Below, in pieces: positions 62,315 through 64,000 of a stretch of 64,000 nucleotides of DNA (positions within the stretch are counted from its first letter, which is position 1; every line of letters starts with the position of its first letter). Position numbers and translations under genes: made by a program. The notes under the pieces are model-generated. The model did not search any database. It saw only the letters and a program-made list of their open reading frames with translations, and was not told where the DNA came from. The stretch comes from Paucisalibacillus globulus (lineage in GTDB: Bacteria > Bacillota > Bacilli > Bacillales > Amphibacillaceae): NCBI RefSeq assembly GCF_900184735.1, contig NZ_LT855405.1, positions 186,001 to 250,000 of the forward strand. Direction: 5' to 3'.

Positions 62315-62814
62315 TCGTTATTCACCGCCAATCTAAAATAAGCAATTGCTTTGAAGATGGCTGTGAGCATGAACACTAGAATTGTAAAAGCAATAATAAA
62401 TATAAACGGGTGAACTGGAAGTGCTAAGTCAGTCGTAGTAGCATTCCTTTCCATCATTCGAATCCCATTATCCAAAATATGTTTTGCCATCGAAAACAAC
62501 ACAACCGCAATCATAATCTCAATGACACCGAAAATACGATTTCGATTCCTTTCCGTGAATCGATCGGTTAGAAAATCAACTGTGATGTGATCACCTACTC
62601 GATGTGTAATAGCTAAGGCAAAAAACACAAGTAGTGCCGAGCTAAGCTCTGTCAGTTCATAGGTTCCTTTCAAAGGACTATTAAATAAATTCCGACCAAT
62701 CACATCAAAGGTAATGATAGCCATCATAAAGATCAGAATAGCATTTGCTACCATCTGTTGAATATCCACTAGTTTTGCAAGTATTTTTTCCGGCTTTGCT
62801 AAAAGATTCGGCAT
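62311..62814 (-). CDS. dctQ: TRAP transporter small permease
   Basis: 167 aa with four membrane segments. Characteristic DctQ parts: NAILIFMMAIITFDVIGRNLFNSPLKGTYELTELSSALLVFFALAITHRVGDHITVDFLTDRF. Associates with DctM. 17 bp downstream of dctP, overlapping dctM by four bases. Confidence 0.94.
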   Translation of the reverse strand: MPNLLAKPEKILAKLVDIQQMVANAILIFMMAIITFDVIGRNLFNSPLKGTYELTELSSALLVFFALAITHRVGDHITVDFLTDRFTERNRNRIFGVIEIMIAVVLFSMAKHILDNGIRMMERNATTTDLALPVHPFIFIIAFTILVFMLTAIFKAIAYFRLAVNNE

Positions 62815-62831
62815 CGCTTTTCCACCCCTAA

Positions 62832-63887
62832 TTAATTGCCACTTAATTCAACAGCACGGTCATAGACATCTTGCCCTGGCAAACCTTTCCCTTCTACATT
62901 ATTAATCCAGTTTTCTACCGTTGGATTAATGAATTCACTCCACTCTGCTAATTCAGAAGCAGACAACTCATAGATTTCTACACCTTTTTCTTTCGCCTGT
63001 TCTATCGCTTCAGCCCCAACTTTATCAAATGCTTCACCTGTTTTCTTTGCCATGTTCTCCCCTGCTAACTCCATAATAGTTGTTTGATCTTCCTCACTTA
63101 AACTATTAAATGCATCTTCGTTCATTACAACAAACATCGTAGTAGAATAAAAGTTTCCGACTGTAGCATAATTTATTACCTCGTCTAACCCCCAAGTCTT
63201 CACCGCTTCCCAAGGAGCAATGGTCCCATCCACAACGCCACGCTCCAGTGCCTCGAAGTTTTCGTTCATTGGCATAGAAACAGGCGTAGCACCAAGTGCC
63301 TCTAACCATTCACTTGTTTCCGGAGATGGTGAACGGATTTTCAGACCCTTTAAATCTTCAATACTCTTAACGGGTTTATCCACGGTGAAAAGTTGCCCTG
63401 GGTCTGTCGTATATAGCCATAACGGGACAGTCCCCTCATATTCCGCATCAAACTCATCAAACTCATTTAGCAATTTCCACAGATTTTCAGACCCGGAAAC
63501 AGCCGTTTTCGCCATAAATGGTAGCTCCATAACAGATGTCAACGGAAACTCACCAGGTGTATACCCATGAACACTTAAAGCAAAATCAACAGAGCCTGTT
63601 GCAGCCGCATCAAAATGCTCATTAGGTGCTGCAAGTGCCGCCCCAGGATATGAAGTTATTTTGATTCTTCCATCTGTCTTTTCTTCCAAGTCAGCAGCAA
63701 ATGCTTTTACTTCTTCTTCCATAAAGTGGGTTGGAGGGAAAAAGTGTGAGAAATCCAGTTCATGCACTTTTTCATCCGAACTAGCAGCATCATCCCCACC
63801 ACCACATGCCGCTAAAAGAAGCATGATACAAAACCCAACCATTAGTACTAAAAACAACTTGCCCTTTTTCACTAAAGACTTCCTCAA
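62832..63887 (-). CDS. dctP: TRAP transporter binding lipoprotein, DctP type
   Basis: About 351 aa from TTG 63887, chosen because GGAG lies eight bases before it; a GTG at 63896 almost touches the same site. Lipoprotein signal ends LLLAAC before GGGDD. DctP motifs: HELDFSHFFPPTHFMEEEVKAFAADLEEKTDGRIKI, GSVDFALSVHGYTPGEFPLTSVMELPF, LKGLKIRSPSPETSEWLEALGATPVSMPMNENFEALERGVVDGTIAPWEAV, where the Arg of KIRSP binds the substrate carboxylate. First gene of the operon. The promoter must lie between 63897 and the window end but no clear site stands out. Confidence 0.94.
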   Translation of the reverse strand: MRKSLVKKGKLFLVLMVGFCIMLLLAACGGGDDAASSDEKVHELDFSHFFPPTHFMEEEVKAFAADLEEKTDGRIKITSYPGAALAAPNEHFDAAATGSVDFALSVHGYTPGEFPLTSVMELPFMAKTAVSGSENLWKLLNEFDEFDAEYEGTVPLWLYTTDPGQLFTVDKPVKSIEDLKGLKIRSPSPETSEWLEALGATPVSMPMNENFEALERGVVDGTIAPWEAVKTWGLDEVINYATVGNFYSTTMFVVMNEDAFNSLSEEDQTTIMELAGENMAKKTGEAFDKVGAEAIEQAKEKGVEIYELSASELAEWSEFINPTVENWINNVEGKGLPGQDVYDRAVELSGN

Positions 63888-64000
63888 ACCAACCACTCCC
63901 CAAAATAGTAATAGGAAAACGATTACATAATATAATAAAAACCCCTTGTCTATTTATAATCATAAAATATTTAAAATATGAATAGTTTTGATGCTCCTTG

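Overview
The window looks like chromosome from a low-GC, spore-forming, probably salt-tolerant or marine Bacillaceae member of the Oceanobacillus/Virgibacillus type. This rests on AT-rich DNA, strong AGGAGG-type ribosome sites, many rho-independent terminators, a Spo0E-like phosphatase gene, a sucrose PTS operon of Firmicutes type, and GC-rich inverted-repeat elements of a kind I associate with Bacillaceae. No rRNA, tRNA, phage, IS transposase or CRISPR array is visible. The genus is inference; the family is well supported.

Layout. 1-5.8 kb: the end of a DASS anion symporter, then a TAXI-type TRAP transporter operon (binding protein, DUF1850 protein, fused permease) and an AbrB-like membrane protein. 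6-8.3 kb: DUF2243/CtaG pair and proline dehydrogenase. 8.9-11.3 kb: polar amino acid ABC importer. 11.4-13.9 kb: signal peptidase I with three small secreted helical proteins of unknown function. 14.6-15.7 kb: SH3-linked peptidoglycan amidase. 15.8-18.9 kb: an N-acylamino acid racemase / GNAT / M20 hydrolase operon matching the known N-succinyl route from D- to L-amino acids. 19-22.3 kb: MacB/FtsX-type ABC exporter. 23-29.6 kb: amidohydrolase, RNase H-like protein, CBS protein, lipoprotein, EamA exporter, LRR-TraB lipoprotein.

30.3-41.6 kb: two tandem giant paralogues (1785 and 1795 aa) with the order pseudokinase - STAND-type ATPase - TPR - GAF - GGDEF - GAF. They lie behind a c-di-GMP-I (GEMM) riboswitch and a terminator, so c-di-GMP is probably sensed in the leader of genes that make it. 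41.7-42.1 kb: a 42-bp tandem repeat tract open in several frames. 42.2-49.6 kb: AtoE, Spo0E-like peptide, and the sucrose regulon (scrK, scrB, scrA, scrR) with three LacI-type operators.

49.7-56.4 kb: small genes, then a second c-di-GMP group: a membrane GGDEF protein, a membrane HD-GYP protein, a 23-residue Cys-Trp-Trp-Cys peptide gene with a near-perfect Shine-Dalgarno, a hairpin, and a membrane metalloprotease with an N-terminal PqqD-like domain. This looks like an uncharacterised peptide maturation or signalling cassette and is the most interesting locus here. 56.5-64 kb: tripartite tricarboxylate transporter tctCBA, secreted M28 aminopeptidase, and a DctPQM TRAP transporter.

Four intergenic gaps (8.45, 22.5, 29.65 and 43.7 kb) hold copies of a modular 0.39-0.59 kb inverted-repeat element whose arm cores have been swapped, expanded and deleted between copies. 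Many short ORFs in these gaps are artefacts of the repeat.
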